Positions 13,401-25,917 of a stretch of DNA of 64,000 bases are shown here, one piece after another (the stretch's first letter is position 1; every line of letters begins with the position of its first letter). The notes under the pieces were generated by a model that saw only the letters and a program-made list of their open reading frames with translations, made no database searches and had not been told where the DNA came from. A program made the translations under genes and the position numbers. Source of the DNA: Lotus japonicus (lineage: Eukaryota; Streptophyta; Magnoliopsida; Fabales; Fabaceae); NCBI RefSeq assembly GCF_012489685.1, contig NC_080041.1, positions 29,625,780-29,689,779 on the forward strand, read 5' to 3'.

Positions 13401-16400
13401 TCTTCGGCGCAAGCATAGACAGCTGCAGACTTGCCACTCTACAATATGATAGACTTATGCTTTATCAACCATTTAAGAATGAACAAGAAGTGTTTAAAAT
13501 GAAAATATTGAATCAGCAAGGACATAAACAATGATATTCTCTACAAATGTGTTGGACTTATCCACAGCAAGAAAAATACCGATAAAGAACAATGACAACC
13601 ATTCCTTGCAACTTTCATGATAAACAAGATTAGAGAATTATGGAATATTTCTCAATAACTATTATCAATAATTAATAGAAGTGAATCTATCTTATACTAA
13701 TCCAAGCTTTTAGAAGGCACAAATGGTAAAGTTTGGATTTTATATACATTCCTTTAATCAAAACCAAAATACTAAGAAAAAAAATGATAATTATTCTATA
13801 CGACTATGTATATAAATACAAACCCAACTAAAATAATAAAATTTCCTGAATATTTTATGATCATATATAGCTAACCAGAGGTAACCAAATACTTAAGTAC
13901 AATAAAAATGATGGTTCTATAGAATTTTTATTTAAAAATAAAATAAAAGAGAAGAAATAAAATAAAAACTGAGGTTACAGTCAAATTATCCTCAGAGGGG
14001 TAAAATCAAGAATGAATAACAACGTATACACCAGCGGTAAGAAAAATAGTACAAGAATAACTAGTTTTATTACCCAGTATTAAATAGACCAGAGAGAAAA
14101 TTAGGTGCATCACCATAAGTGCTCCCTAAATATTATATTGCAATTTTGAAATGGTTATATAATTGGTCAAATAACCAAAAGGTAGTAACCAAGAAAGCAA
14201 CATTAGCCCGTCTCTAGTTAGTTAAGAATGAAATCATGTTCAATATCCTTACAACTGTGGGTTTTCACCTACTCAATTATATTTTGATTGATCAAATAGC
14301 ACAGGATTATGAGTCCAAGGTGTGTATGCTACAGCTGTGACAAAGTATGTTTCCACTCACCCCAACTGGTCCCGTAATCAAAAGAACGTTTTCCAGGGAA
14401 TCCTCCTCATTGATATCTTTCAAAGCATAGTCACTATCAGAATAGTTAAAATCATCGTCTTCATCTTGTATGTAACTTTGATCCCAGGTGGAGGAATCCT
14501 TTCTGCTATGATAACGTCCTCCACGCCAAAGATGTAACCAGTCACGCAAGAAATTTAGAGATTCAGAGTTTCCGCACACCTAAAAAACAATCATGAAACA
14601 AGCAAAGTATGGTTTAGGAAGTATGAACATTGAGAATTAAAACACACAATTTTTTCCCTTGTAAAAAAGATAAAATGAACTAGAAATGCATGACCTCAGT
14701 AGCCTTTGTTGGCTTGTACTTGTTTATCCATAAGCTGCCCTCAGCCTTGTTTTGACAACTGCGGTAGTAAGATGCCATACTGCAATTCACAATTCAAGAG
14801 AGACCCTCAGTATCAGGAAATAAATTTACTAACATAAGGGGCTGAAAATTTATGTTACCACTGTCCTGCTACAAATCCCATAAAAAAAACAAGCGACATA
14901 AATACAACTATTTTCTTTTGAATGATCAATAAGTTCAATAGTTAAACTACTGAAGAAACTGAGTAGAACAGTCCATAATTAAGTTGGTTAAGAGAGAGAA
15001 TGTGGAACAAGGATAGCAGAAATAAATTACTAGACACCACAAAATGAACCTACAAATATATTGCTTTCAGCCAAAAAAAAAAATACAAATGAAAAAATTG
15101 ATTGGGGACCTATATCTTTGTTAAAGAAACTCAGAATTGTAAAAAGTGTTTATCATTGATGATTGAAAAGCTAATGATACAAGAGACTGATTACAACTTA
15201 TATAGAACTCTATAGCTTGTTCAACAAGCTTAACAAACTCAAACTCTAACTGACTCAGTTGACAGCTAAGCATCTAACTAACTCAGTTGACAGCTAAGCA
15301 TAACCGCATAGCCTAACTGAATTGCCAGCTCATTATAACAACCCTAGTGCTGACTGTTAGTACAGTTAGCAACTACTAAAGTGTAACTCTGTACACATTC
15401 ATACAATGTACTCTAATATCCTCCCGCAAACTCAAGGTGGGTGGGAAACCAGTTTCTCACACACATTGAATTTGTTTCTAAGAGCCTCAAAACGAGTAGG
15501 AGAAAGAGCCTTGGTGAATATATCAGCAAGCTGATCAATAGAAGGCACATGCTGCACATGAAGAGAATTATTGAGAACTTTTTCCCTGACAAAGAAGATA
15601 TCAAGTTCCATATGCTTGGTGCGGGTGTGCAACACAGGATTATGAGTTAAGGCCACTGCTCCCATATTATCACAGTAAATTCTTGGAGTAGAAAATGGAA
15701 CATGAAGCTCATGAAGTAAGGATTGAATCCAAAGCAATTCTGCAGACGTATTGGCCAGACTTCTGTACTCTGCCTCAGTGCTAGAACGAGCTACCAGAGT
15801 TTGTTTCTTGGAAGCCCATGAAACCAAGTTAGGACCAAAGAAAATACAAGATCCGGAAGTGGACCTCCTATCATCAGGATCTGAGCCCCAATCAGCATCA
15901 CAAAAAGCCTCCAAAGACACTAGTGAAGATAGAGAACAGGGCCTAATGTGTAAACCATGATGAATAGTCCCTTTGAGATACCTAAGAATCCTTTTTACTG
16001 CCTTCCAATGTTCTTCCAGAGGTTGACTAAGAAACTGGCAGACTTTATTAACTGAGTAGCTTATTTCTGGCCTAGTCAAGGTAGCATACTGCAATGCCCC
16101 AACTATAGATCGGTAAAGAGTTGGATTTTCAAAATAATCTGCATCAAATTTACTTAGTTTTGCACCCTAACCATTGGTGTTGAGATCCCCTTAGCATCAG
16201 CCATATCTGCCCTTTCCAGCAAATCACCAATATACTTGGACTGAGTTAAAAGAAGAGATCTATCCTGAAGATGTTGGACTTGTACACCAAGAAAATAATC
16301 CAACTTGCCCAATTGCTTTAAAGCAAATTCTGAATCAAGTTTAGTAACAATTTGTTGAACCAGTGAAAGAGAATTCCCAGTGATGATTATATCATCAACA

Positions 16401-19400
16401 TAGACTAGGACATAAACACAATCTGTTGCTGTGTGGAGAGTGAAGAGAGAAGGATCACAACAGCTAGGTTTGAAACCATTTCTGACCAAAGCAGCCCTCA
16501 ATTTCTCAAACCAAGCCCTTGGAGCTTGTTTGAGACCATACAAAGCTTTATTAAGCTTGCAAACCAGCTGCTTATCTTCTTGCTGAAAACCTGGTGGTTG
16601 TACCATATAAACTTCTTCTTGAAGGGCACCATGAAGGAAGGCATTATTCACATCAAGTTGGTGAATATGCCAATGTTTAGTAACAGCCAAGGAAAGAATA
16701 AGCCTGATTGTGACTGGCTTTACAACTGGTGAGAAGGTTTCAGCATAATCAAAACCATGCACTTGATCATACCCCTTGGCCACTAGCCTAGCTTTATACC
16801 TATTGACAGAACCATCTGGATTTTCTTTCACCCTAAACACCCATTTGCAACCAATTGCCCTTCTATTGGAAGGAAGAGGAACAAGGGTCCATGTGTTGTT
16901 AGCAAGGAGAGCATCATACTCAGCTTGCATAGCCTGAAGCCATTTAGGATCCTTCAAAGCCTGCTTAGTTGTTGTAGGTTCAGCTTGTGTAAGAAGCAAT
17001 GTAGGGTGAAGCCTAGGTAACACAATCCCTGACTTAGCTCTAGTCTGCATGGGATGAACATTTCCCTGAGAAATAACAGCTGCTGGTTGCTGAAATATGG
17101 ACCCTGAGGAAGTAGGAGTGCCTTGAACAGCTGGAGAAGCACCTGAAGCAGTCTGCAAAGAGGGCATGGTCTCAACAGATGCAGTAGACCCAACTGCAGA
17201 AACAGGTGTACCTGGCTGAGGAGAAGGAACCACTGGAGCAGAATGTTGCTGCTCTTGGAGAGGAGCCAGTGTGTGACCATGTGGGACCAGTGGTATACAA
17301 GAAGAAATTCCCAAAGAAAAAGAGTCAGATACAGAGGAAGGAAACAATGTAGTGTAAGGAAATCTGAATTCATTGAATTTTACATCTTTGGAAATATAAA
17401 TCTTTCCATCACTATCTAGACATTTGTATCCTTGATGAGAAGAAGAGTAACCAAGGAACACACACTCTCTAGACCTGAGCTCTAACTTGGAAGAATTATA
17501 GGGCCTCAAGTGAGGATAGCATGCACTTCCAAACACTCTCAAGATAGAGTAATCAGCTGGAACTTTAAGCAGTGTGTGATAAGGGCTGAGATTACTCAAA
17601 ACTGGTGTTGGAAGCCTATTGATGAGAAAGACAGCTGTAAGGAAAGCATGATCCCAATATTGGGAAGGCATGTTAGCACAAGCTAGTAATGACAAACCAG
17701 TTTCCACTATATGACGATGTTTTCTTTCCACACTTCCATTTTGATGGTGTGTGTGAGGACATGTAATTCTATGATCTATACCTGTTTTGACAAAGTGAGG
17801 AATGAGAGGCTTAAACTCTGTACCTCCATCAGTTTGTACTGATTTCAGTTTTGTACCAAATTTTAACTCAGCCATTGCCTGGAATTGAAGAAAAACTGAG
17901 CTGGTTTCTGACTTTTTCTTAATTGGATATATCCAAGTAAACCTAGAGTAGGCATCTACACAAGTTAGAAAATAAAGGCAACCAGAAGTGCTTTCAACCG
18001 ATGCAGGACCCCAAAGATCAATAAAAATTAATTCCAAGGGTGTAGAATAACTAGTAGTAGAAGATGAGGATGGTAAACGATGAGACTTAGCAACACAACA
18101 AGAATGACAAATATGAAATTTTGATTTATTAGGAATTGGAATCTTACAAGTGGACAATGCATTGTGCAGAGCCTCATGATGAGGATGCCCTAATCTATTA
18201 TGCCATAAGTCATAAGAACTTTGGCTAGGTACAATACTAAAAGCAGAGTCACTAGGACTTGATACATCAGAATTATTCTTGGAAACAGCAAAAACAGAAG
18301 GAAACTGAATAGGAAGAGAATTCTTGAGAAATGTGGAAGAGTGCATGCCATCAAAGGAGTACATGCCATCCTTGCCAAGTGAGCCACGAAGAAGAACTCT
18401 AGAAGTGTCCTGTGATTTAACAACACAATGAAAAGGGTGAAACTCAAAGAAAACTCCATTGTCCTGTGCAAATTTGCTAACACTCACAAGGTTTTTGGTT
18501 ATATCAGGCACTAACAACAAGTTTTTAAGAGTAAGAGTGGTTTGTGTGTGATAAGGAGAAGGAAAAGAGGCAGAACCAACAGATTTGATAGCCAAACCTT
18601 TACCATTTCCCATCAGGATTTGATCACTACCAGCCACGGACACACTATCTGAAACTGCAGAGGCATCATGAGTGACATGATGTGTTGCTCCTGAGTCTGG
18701 AAACCAAGTGCCAAGGTTAGAAGCAGAAGATGTTGGTCCTGTGAGCAACGCATGTGGTGCTCGAGGATGTGGAGCAGAAGCACGAGGAAACATGCCAAAG
18801 GGAAGAGAGGCAGGTGCAGTAGGATACATCATAGCACTTGAAGGATAGGTAAAACCAGCACCAAATCCTGCTCCAGTAAACGGAACTCCAAACTGTGCAG
18901 GGGAACCAAACTGAGACATGCCTCTGAAAGGAGAGTAACCAAACTGTGGTAGCATGCCAAAATTAGGATTGAAACCAAGAAGTGAGGCTAAGGCAGCCTG
19001 TGGTAGAACACCACTGTGTGAAGGAGACGCAGAAGGAGAAGAACTACCACGATGATAACAGATGCTTGCGTCATGGCCATACTTGTGGCAGATCTGACAT
19101 TGAACGGAACGATCGCCGCCACGTCCACCACGATTTGAACGACCACCACGTCCTCCGTAGTTATTGTAGCCACCACGATCGCCGCCATAACCGCGTGAGT
19201 CACTGGAGCGATTGCGATCATCAGATCCTGACGAGTCAACGCTACTAGCAGCGTAGTTGACCTCGGAGTGCACCGGCGGTGGAGGCACAACTGTCGTCGG
19301 AGGTGGTGCAGTAGGTGTCGCCGGTGGTGGCGCAACCTGAGGCGACGGTGGTGGCGCAGATGCATGAGCGAGACACGCCGCTGGAGACGAAGCTTGCATC

Positions 19401-22360
19401 TGACGCACACGCGTGCGTTCCAAACGCGCTTCATGCGCGATGATCATCGCTTCAACCTGCGAGATCGAGCAAGGTTGATCGCGATTGTAAACAATCGTCA
19501 TCAGAGAGCTATAATCATCTGGCAAACCATCAAAGATCGCTTCCAAGTGCTCGCGATACGAGATCGGGTCGCCAATCGTGACAAGAGCGTTCACGATCGA
19601 CTTGATGCGTTTGAGAAAATCAGATGAACTCTTCGATCCTTTGGTAATGGTTCGCAATTCAGATCGAAGCTGTGTTGATTGCGCAATCGTCTGAGCCTGG
19701 AAGAAATCAAGCACAGCTTGCCACACTTCCCACAACTGCTTGCAATTCACCACAGTTGGAAGCACAGAAGGCGAGAGTGAAGAGAGAAGCCACGTGAACA
19801 ACGCTGAATCCTGCTGCTCCCAAACCTGATATGCAGGATTCTCGACTGCATTCTCACGATCTTGCTCACTGAGAAACCGCGGTGGAATCTCTGGATGAAC
19901 AAGATAACTCTGTAACCTATGTGTACGAACAATGCCTTCAACGTGTTGCTTCCAGGAGAGAAAATTGGAGTCATCAAGCTTCAGCGTGAGCTTGTGAACC
20001 AATGTAGAAGAACTCAACTGTGATTGAGCAACAGCAACCGGAACTGGCATAGGAATTGCAGAAGCATGATCTGCATGAACTTCATCAGCCATGATGAAGA
20101 AGAAGAGAAGAAAAATCAGAAAAGGATCTCAAGGATCGTAGAAGGCTCTTGATACCATGTTAAAGAAACTCAGAATTGTAAAAAGTGTTTATCATTGATG
20201 ATTGAAAAGCTAATGATACAAGAGACTGATTACAACTTATATAGAACTCTATAGCTTGTTCAACAAGCTTAACAAACTCAAACTCTAACTGACTCAGTTG
20301 ACAGCTAAGCATCTAACTAACTCAGTTGACAGCTAAGCATAACCGCATAGCCTAACTGAATTGCCAGCTCATTATAACAACCCTAGTGCTGACTGTTAGT
20401 ACAGTCAGCAACTACTAAAGTGTAACTCTGTACACATTCATACAATGTACTCTAATAATCTTCCCTAGACAAGGGTCTCATAACTACGCTCCAAAGTACA
20501 AACAACAGTTTAGTGACTATTATTAGTGAAAAATTAAAAAAAATGGACAGAAGGAAACTGTAAAATATATTCAGCTAAAGGTTGTTTCCAGGATCTTCAA
20601 TAAAAAGGGAATGTACATGAAGTAAAAATAAAATCACAAAAAAAAAAAGAAAAAAGAAATGAGTCAAATAACATAATTAGCTGTGGAAGAATGTACATAT
20701 ATTGTAGCCATGAAGATATATGGTATAGATCACATATGTGTTAACCTTTCTTGAAGAAATCTACTCAGAGGCTCAGCATCTGAATTTCTGAAAATGCCTG
20801 CTTGCCCAGATACAGTACAGACTTCATCCCCCTCCAAGTCCTGGCAATAATTTTTGGCAACAGTTAAACCTTTAGTATGAAGGCGAGGACCATAACTTCT
20901 CTAGCTTTCAGTAATTACCTACGGCTGTGAAAAGAGGGCAAGTTACTAGAAACAGAAGGCATTAATTAGATTAACACAATAAATTATATACCATGTTGGC
21001 CTCTTCTAGCTTTGAAGGGCATATTGTTTGCTCACTAGCTAGCACAGCTGCGTTTCCCGGAGATATTTCCAGCATATTATCTGGTTGTATAGAAAGTTGA
21101 TTGGAACAAGACCAGGCATTTCCAGAAATTGAAGCATGTGAGGGTTTTGAAGCACTAAGAAAGTTATCAAAATTTAAGGATTCAACAGAACCCACCAAAA
21201 CTGGTAAATTTAAACTTTCTTCCACAACAGTGGTATCCCCCAAAAATGTCCAGTCACTCCAGTCCAGAGATGAAGTATCTTCCTGCATTTACAAATTCCA
21301 TCCCTAACTCAAATGATGAAATTACAGAATGTAAAACCCAGAAAGCAGGGATATTTATCTATCTTTGATACTTGTGTGTAAGTATGCATGAAAAGAATAA
21401 AAGTATTGAGATGATATCATGATAGTAAAACCCCATCACAACGACCATGTGCTTTACCCCAAATAGATGTTAGAGTTTTAGTTTAGGCACCAAAGCTTAT
21501 CCCAAATCAAGCTACCTTTGATCATTCTAGAGTAACATCAAATCATGAATGCAACAACCGTACCTGAACATCTTCAAATACATGGACAAGAGTAGGATCA
21601 CAGGTAGTTCTTCCACCCTCCCTCTTAGCTTCAGATAAACCATGTTCTGAATCAGCCGGCTCCTGAGACTTCTTTCCCGTCTTCCAAGACGAAAAGAATG
21701 GATGTATTTGCCGTCCAGCAAACAACCTTGAATTTTCCTGATCCAAAAAGAGATAGAAAAAACTCAATAAAAAGATTCTCATATCACATCAAACATAAGC
21801 AGCAACGAAACAGAAGTTACACGCTCACAACGATTCAATGACAATATTGTAACAGGTCATAAAAAATTGAAAAAAATCATCTTGGTTATAGAGTGAGCTG
21901 AGTTGCACTAACCTCAGCTGATAACTTCGCCTCCAACCGCAAATCAATCTTCCGAGCCGAATCAGGTGACGCCGCCTCCTTAATTCCATTAAATTTCAAA
22001 TTTTTCTTTGGGGTGCTATTCTGCTTAAATAAACCCATACATTAGAAAACCAAATCCTCAATTATCCCATTCTATTTCAAAGTCTCAAATTCAATGCAAA
22101 TTAGCAAAAATAAGTGCAAATATTCAATCAAACAGTGAATTACACTAAATTCACCACAATGCATGCTAACAATTAACAGCATTGAAAATAAATTTAACAA
22201 GAACAGCAATGAGTAATTTTACCTTGGAACTTCGCTTTCTAGGAGTGACTTTTCCGGGAGACTTCAATTTTGTGTTGCTGCTCTCGCCGGCCGGTGATCC
22301 TTGATCTTCTTTGCCTCTTCCTCGGCGCTTAGGTGTGGCGAGCTCGACCGGATCATTCAT
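7500..22360 (-). CDS. ELG1: ELG1/ATAD5-type RFC-like AAA+ ATPase (PCNA unloader), 16 exons, 1218 aa
   Basis: Exons read on the minus strand: 22360-22223, 22020-21913, 21737-21564, 21282-20992, 20840-20746, 14779-14695, 14579-14361, 13438-13379, 12634-12555, 11923-11604, 11511-11420, 11119-10990, 10664-9391, 9314-9037, 8230-8051, 7632-7500. All introns are GT-AG, phases agree, and the total is 3657 nt. Residues about 285-300 read [18 protein letters not shown], the box before the ATPase core in ATAD5/Elg1 proteins. Walker A GPVGSGKS (about 367-374) is split between exons 7 and 8. Walker B-like LILVEDVD is near 487-494. The family forms an RFC-like complex with RFC2-5 and removes PCNA from replicated chromatin in the nucleus; that role is family knowledge. 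The N-terminus is basic (RKRSSK) and carries IHPFFSSWK. Intron 5 is about 6 kb and holds a copia element. Exon 13 has a tandem duplication. The exon 12/13 junction is the least certain splice. Confidence 0.9.
7761..7838. repeat. inverted repeat (17-bp perfect arms) in the last ELG1 intron
   Basis: Arms 7761-7777 (TGATCCACTGCTTTTAG) and 7822-7838 are exact reverse complements around a 44-base loop. Weaker pairing extends outward. It lies in intron 15. It may be a small MITE or only an RNA hairpin; I could not define a target duplication. Confidence 0.6.
9827..10054 (-). repeat. perfect 114-bp tandem duplication in ELG1 exon 13
   Basis: Copies 9827-9940 and 9941-10054 are identical as I read them. 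Each encodes a 38-residue unit beginning [13 protein letters not shown] and ending LSAAVSSG, so frame is preserved. It lies in the low-complexity, Ser/Glu-rich part of the protein C-terminal to the ATPase core. The lack of any difference suggests a recent duplication or an assembly collapse/expansion problem. Confidence 0.9.
15119..15418 (-). repeat. 3' LTR of the copia element
   Basis: 300 bp, preceded on the minus strand by the polypurine tract and followed by the ATCTT target duplication at 15114-15118. Confidence 0.93.
15432..16153 (-). pseudogene. copia RNase H part of pol, out of frame with upstream pol
   Basis: Recognisable copia connection/RNase H sequence includes [40 protein letters not shown] and ADIFTKALS, ending just before the polypurine tract. 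It is in a different frame from the 1312-codon part; coding similarity switches frame around 16160-16175. A small indel is the simplest reason, so this copy probably cannot make full pol. No reconstructed protein is given. Confidence 0.88.
16154..20092 (-). CDS. copia gag-pol polyprotein, main open part (1312 aa)
   Basis: Domains in order: a Gag region (about 1-330); a CCHC zinc knuckle [14 protein letters not shown] (332-345); aspartic protease core DSGATHH (466-472); integrase with an HHCC zinc finger (HNRLGHPHH...CHSCC) and catalytic D, D, E parts ([24 protein letters not shown]); and reverse transcriptase with [17 protein letters not shown] and YVDD. This protease-integrase-RT order is that of Ty1/copia. 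The ATG at 20092 lies just inside the 5' LTR and fits a family start (MADE...). The frame stops at 16154, before RNase H, which continues in another frame downstream, so the copy looks frameshifted. The central region is Pro/Gly-rich and GC-richer than its surroundings. Confidence 0.92.
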   Translation of the reverse strand: MADEVHADHASAIPMPVPVAVAQSQLSSSTLVHKLTLKLDDSNFLSWKQHVEGIVRTHRLQSYLVHPEIPPRFLSEQDRENAVENPAYQVWEQQDSALFTWLLSSLSPSVLPTVVNCKQLWEVWQAVLDFFQAQTIAQSTQLRSELRTITKGSKSSSDFLKRIKSIVNALVTIGDPISYREHLEAIFDGLPDDYSSLMTIVYNRDQPCSISQVEAMIIAHEARLERTRVRQMQASSPAACLAHASAPPPSPQVAPPPATPTAPPPTTVVPPPPVHSEVNYAASSVDSSGSDDRNRSSDSRGYGGDRGGYNNYGGRGGRSNRGGRGGDRSVQCQICHKYGHDASICYHRGSSSPSASPSHSGVLPQAALASLLGFNPNFGMLPQFGYSPFRGMSQFGSPAQFGVPFTGAGFGAGFTYPSSAMMYPTAPASLPFGMFPRASAPHPRAPHALLTGPTSSASNLGTWFPDSGATHHVTHDASAVSDSVSVAGSDQILMGNGKGLAIKSVGSASFPSPYHTQTTLTLKNLLLVPDITKNLVSVSKFAQDNGVFFEFHPFHCVVKSQDTSRVLLRGSLGKDGMYSFDGMHSSTFLKNSLPIQFPSVFAVSKNNSDVSSPSDSAFSIVPSQSSYDLWHNRLGHPHHEALHNALSTCKIPIPNKSKFHICHSCCVAKSHRLPSSSSTTSYSTPLELIFIDLWGPASVESTSGCLYFLTCVDAYSRFTWIYPIKKKSETSSVFLQFQAMAELKFGTKLKSVQTDGGTEFKPLIPHFVKTGIDHRITCPHTHHQNGSVERKHRHIVETGLSLLACANMPSQYWDHAFLTAVFLINRLPTPVLSNLSPYHTLLKVPADYSILRVFGSACYPHLRPYNSSKLELRSRECVFLGYSSSHQGYKCLDSDGKIYISKDVKFNEFRFPYTTLFPSSVSDSFSLGISSCIPLVPHGHTLAPLQEQQHSAPVVPSPQPGTPVSAVGSTASVETMPSLQTASGASPAVQGTPTSSGSIFQQPAAVISQGNVHPMQTRAKSGIVLPRLHPTLLLTQAEPTTTKQALKDPKWLQAMQAEYDALLANNTWTLVPLPSNRRAIGCKWVFRVKENPDGSVNRYKARLVAKGYDQVHGFDYAETFSPVVKPVTIRLILSLAVTKHWHIHQLDVNNAFLHGALQEEVYMVQPPGFQQEDKQLVCKLNKALYGLKQAPRAWFEKLRAALVRNGFKPSCCDPSLFTLHTATDCVYVLVYVDDIIITGNSLSLVQQIVTKLDSEFALKQLGKLDYFLGVQVQHLQDRSLLLTQSKYIGDLLERADMADAKGISTPMVRVQN
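20145..20157 (-). other. primer-binding site of the copia element
   Basis: TGGTATCAAGAGC on the minus strand immediately follows the 5' LTR. It resembles the complement of the 3' end of initiator methionine tRNA, with one extra A compared with the usual TGGTATCAGAGC. Confidence 0.75.
20158..20457 (-). repeat. 5' LTR of the copia element
   Basis: 300 bp, identical to the other LTR except one base near position 20406 (C versus T). It begins directly after the right-hand ATCTT duplication when read on the minus strand. Confidence 0.93.
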
Positions 22361-22393
22361 CGGAGGAGAGCGAATTGGGGATAATTCGATAGA

Positions 22394-22402
22394 TTAGGGT
22401 TT
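22394..22402 (-). promoter_or_regulatory. telo-box just upstream of the ELG1 start codon
   Basis: On the minus strand the sequence is AAACCCTAA, about 34 bp before the ATG, inside or next to the 5' UTR. Telo-boxes are known in plant promoters of replication, cell-cycle and translation genes, which suits a PCNA unloader. The motif is short and sits in a T-rich run, so a chance match is possible. Confidence 0.5.
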
Positions 22403-23479
22403 TTTTTTTTTAAATTGGGAGTGTACCAGAACACAAAAAGCGTTTATTTCAGAGAAAATCTATTAAATATATAAATTTTTTGGAGGGAGTGATAGCTTTC
22501 TTCAAACTGCTATCATGTCATACTGATTTTATTTTATTTTTTAAAGATGTCATACTGAATTATTGATCACTTTAATCTGGGTTTTCTTTTTAAAGGGAAC
22601 TTGGGTTTAATCCTATAACTTTTGATAATTTGAACAATATTATTTTTTTTAATTATAATAAACATGATAGATAAAAAAACAAAAAATAAAAATAATGCCT
22701 TTTAGTTGTCAAGAACTACATATATTATATACCAATTCGAGGTATTCTATATTACTATTATGTAAAAATCGTAAATGTCGCGTGTCATCATTTTCATTCG
22801 AAATTATGTTTAGTTTTAAGTTTTAAAAAAATTGAAATTAATATGAATTTTCAGTTTCTGATTTTTCTAGTTTTTAAGTTTTTTAAAAATTGTTGTCAAC
22901 TTTATCAATTCACGAACACCGCCATCGGGCATTGTCATGCATGCATCATTTACCACCGCCACCACAACACGACAACTTCCACTTTTGTCGTGACCCTTTT
23001 AATCATCGTTGTCATTGTCACCTTGTAACCCCACTAGACCGCATGGTAGCCTCCACCACCACTCAGTACCCACGACTACCAATATCACCACCTAATACCC
23101 TCCATCATATGCCATGGAAGGTCTTGGGCAAAAAAAAAAACTTTGGTGGATGGTGTAGAGTTGCTATTAGGATGTAGGGTGTTGGGTAATGGAAGGTTCC
23201 AGATGCTGATTGAAATTGAGGGTGCTAAGTACTCAGTGCCGTAGTGGCAAGAGAAGCGGTGGTGGGCGTTAAGTGGCGGTGGTAGTGAATGGTGGATGAT
23301 GTCGGGCAAAAATGGCAGTGGGGATGAGTTCCGACCTTCATAGTATAAGGTGTGAGGCATTGATAGTGGTGTAAGCATCCTAAACATGGATTGTTTGAAG
23401 GACCGATGCCATTAAAAAGTGATAAGGAGGTATTGCAATTTGTTGATTATGTGAAAGGGTTTGAAATGATTAATGTTCA
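22403..23479. other. intergenic region upstream of ELG1
   Basis: Contains the ELG1 promoter side and a Cys/His-poor, GC-richer patch (22915-23390) full of CCACCAC-type triplets. Frames there are proline- and histidine-rich on one strand and do not resemble a known protein. Confidence 0.4.
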
Positions 23480-25081
23480 TCTATATACTTTATAAAAGAA
23501 AATCGTTATCCACAACATTATAACACATGACACTCTAAGAATGACTTTCCTCACACCCATCTCTCTGGCTGACAAGTGTCACAGCCAGAGAGACTTTCGC
23601 ACATTAAATACAGGCATTAATACACATATTTAATTATTTTTAATTATACAAATCCATTTTCCTCTAATTTGTCACCTAATAAATTAGCACCTATTAAATG
23701 GACTCTCACAAATACAATTCATGCACAGCCCACCAAAAGCCCACAACCATAAAACAATTAAAAGGGCCATATTTGCACAAGAAACACAAAAAACATTCAG
23801 AATTGAAAAATTAGTATTAAATGCAACCACAGCGTTACTATTGTTTTGGCAATCAGATATCTGAATGTTAAATGCTTGACTTTTTCACCCGTGATTCCAC
23901 GTTTTGCTGCTTGACATTTTTTCAATCATATTTGAAAATCCCACGTTTTTTCAATCAAATTTCCACAATTCCATGCGGGCCATTCAATATGCTTGACTTT
24001 TTTAATTTTGAACGAATAAATGATGGAATCATGGCCAGATTCTTTTATAAAATATATGATGCAATTAATTTTTAAAATAAATGGTATATTCATTTTTTTT
24101 AAATCACATTTGAAAGAATTTTTTTTTATTTTAATGCAATGACAATTTGTTTAAGAAAATTCTTTTTCGAATTTCATTGATTAATTCTAAACAGTTTAAT
24201 TATAACCATTGATTACTATCACTTAATTTAATTATGTATCATTGACAATTTTAAACATTTAATTCGTTGACATATTTAAAAAAATCATAATATAATATTT
24301 AATACTAATTACTATTTAAAAAACAGAAAAGGTTGTTTTCCTTATTTAACATAAATTTAATTGAATTGAATTAAAATTATTTTATTACACATCAATACTA
24401 GGCCAAAAATTCAAATAGTCATGCAATTAATTATGAGCCAAATTATTAACTTTATTTATAATTAATGATTTCTAATTTTAAAGCAATAATTAAGGTGATT
24501 AATGATTCTAAAATAATTAATCCAAGTAAGTTTTATTTCCCTAATTACAAAGTCATTAATTTTCGAAAAAGTCAAAATAATTAAACATAATTTGCGTGTG
24601 TGGAAAATTAAAAAATAAAGATGTTTGTATAAAACGTTTTTTAGAAATACGGTTGTATGTACTATACTGTACGAACTATGTACTTGAACTAATTAATACA
24701 TGTATATGTATACACACATCCTATAAAAAACTTCCACGGGAAAAAACATTTTACATAAAAAATAATTCATGTAAACACTAATAATTTTTGCTAACTCTTT
24801 ATTACCCTTCGACCCTTATGTCTCATAGCTCTTACCACTTTTGCAACTCTTGGTAATAATTTTTCATCTAATTTAAGTATGTTTTTCACAATCTTAAAAA
24901 TGTTTTTGACAAAATATTTATGATTAAATATATTAAGTTTTTTTCAAATTTTGCAAGTTGTGTGATACTCATTGTTATTTTGTTTGGTTGAATACTCATT
25001 TTTGCGATCGTCAATTCATTATTACGTGCCTAAATAATGAGATCAATATTCACCGTGCAACGCACGGGATAAAAACGCTAG
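23480..25081 (+). mobile_element. small non-autonomous Helitron
   Basis: The 5' end TCTATATACTTTATAAAAG follows an A at 23479. The 3' end has the hairpin CCGTGCAACGCACGG about 10 nt before CTAG (25078-25081), followed by T. Insertion between A and T, a 5' TC, a 3' hairpin and CTRR are the Helitron hallmarks. It is 1602 bp and AT-rich, with no Rep/helicase sequence, so it depends on an autonomous partner. An inverted repeat (23560-23593) lies near its 5' end. Confidence 0.8.
23560..23593. repeat. 12-bp inverted repeat inside the Helitron
   Basis: TCTCTCTGGCTG at 23560-23571 and its exact complement CAGCCAGAGAGA at 23582-23593 enclose a 10-base loop. They could form a strong hairpin in a very AT-rich setting. 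Confidence 0.75.
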
Positions 25082-25917
25082 TGTGTAGGTAAATACTAGA
25101 GTGTATGATGAAGGGAAAACCACCAAGAATGAAGGAATGATATTTTTTGAATATTCAATCGTTGTGACTGGAAGTTAATTTTGAACTTTTGGACAATCTA
25201 ATTGAGTGAGGCACGGTGTTTCACTTCTTACAAATAAAGGGTTAAATAAGTCTCTAGTCCCTGTAAAATAGTGAACTATTGGTTTTGATCCATAAAAAAA
25301 CTTTCCTTAAAATACACCCACGTAGTCATCAATAGATCACAAATGATGTGGAATCTATTTCCAGTTTTAAATGCCTGCATGGATTATTGAGGGACCAAAA
25401 AACAAAATTATTGATTTTCACCTTCATTATAAAAAAAAAACCTTCATCCAAACCCTATCTTCATTCCTTTCTTCTTCCTCTTTAATCATCACCAAGAACA
25501 CACCCAGATATATATGATAAATCTAATAAGAGATCAATAGAATTTGCCCAAAAACTAAGCTCAACTGCAGGTGTGATTTCATATGGTTTAAAGACATTAA
25601 CGACACCTGTTTTCCGCAAGAAAATCCAGTGCATCTAACGATAGAAGTCTTCAAGGGGAGCAAAAGAGAAAAACAAGCATTAAATCACTCCATAATTAAA
25701 TATTAAATATCCAATACAATGTACCACAATCAGCAGCACTGTTAGAAGCCAATGAAGGATTCACAACAAGAAAAAGCAAACAATTTCATTTACAAATTAT
25801 TTACATGAGCTAGATCAGACCTTGTAGGAATAAACAAATTGGTTTAGACTCAAACAAGGCACTATAAGCTCCATAACTATTCATTGTACACTTCCCATGG
25901 TCATGGAACAGACATCT
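25082..25917. other. intergenic region downstream of the unknown-function gene
   Basis: 25236-25420 carries wording common in dispersed legume repeats (GGGTTAAATAAG...CTAGTCCCTG and GAGGGACCAAAAAACAAAA in opposed sense), possibly a decayed MITE. Otherwise nothing recognised. Confidence 0.4.

Larger units (their letters stand above)
15119..20457 (-). mobile_element. Ty1/copia LTR retrotransposon, nearly intact, in ELG1 intron 5
   Basis: Two 300-bp direct repeats (15119-15418 and 20158-20457) bound a gag-pol region and are flanked by the 5-bp duplication ATCTT (15114-15118 and 20458-20462). Read on the minus strand, each LTR starts TATTAG and ends AACA, so the termini are TA...CA rather than TG...CA. 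A primer-binding site like initiator-Met tRNA (TGGTATCAAGAGC) lies directly inside the 5' LTR, and a purine-rich GCGGGAGGA abuts the 3' LTR. I found one mismatch between LTRs, so the insertion is young. It has the same orientation as the host gene, so its promoter and poly(A) signals could interfere with ELG1 transcription. Confidence 0.95.

Noticed and set aside
16433..19627. Plus-strand and secondary minus-strand frames inside the copia element
   Set aside because: Shadows of gag-pol; compositional by-products without domains.
23085..23387. Pro/His-rich frame opposite a CCACCAC-rich patch
   Set aside because: Low-complexity triplet repetition, no start context, no splice partners.
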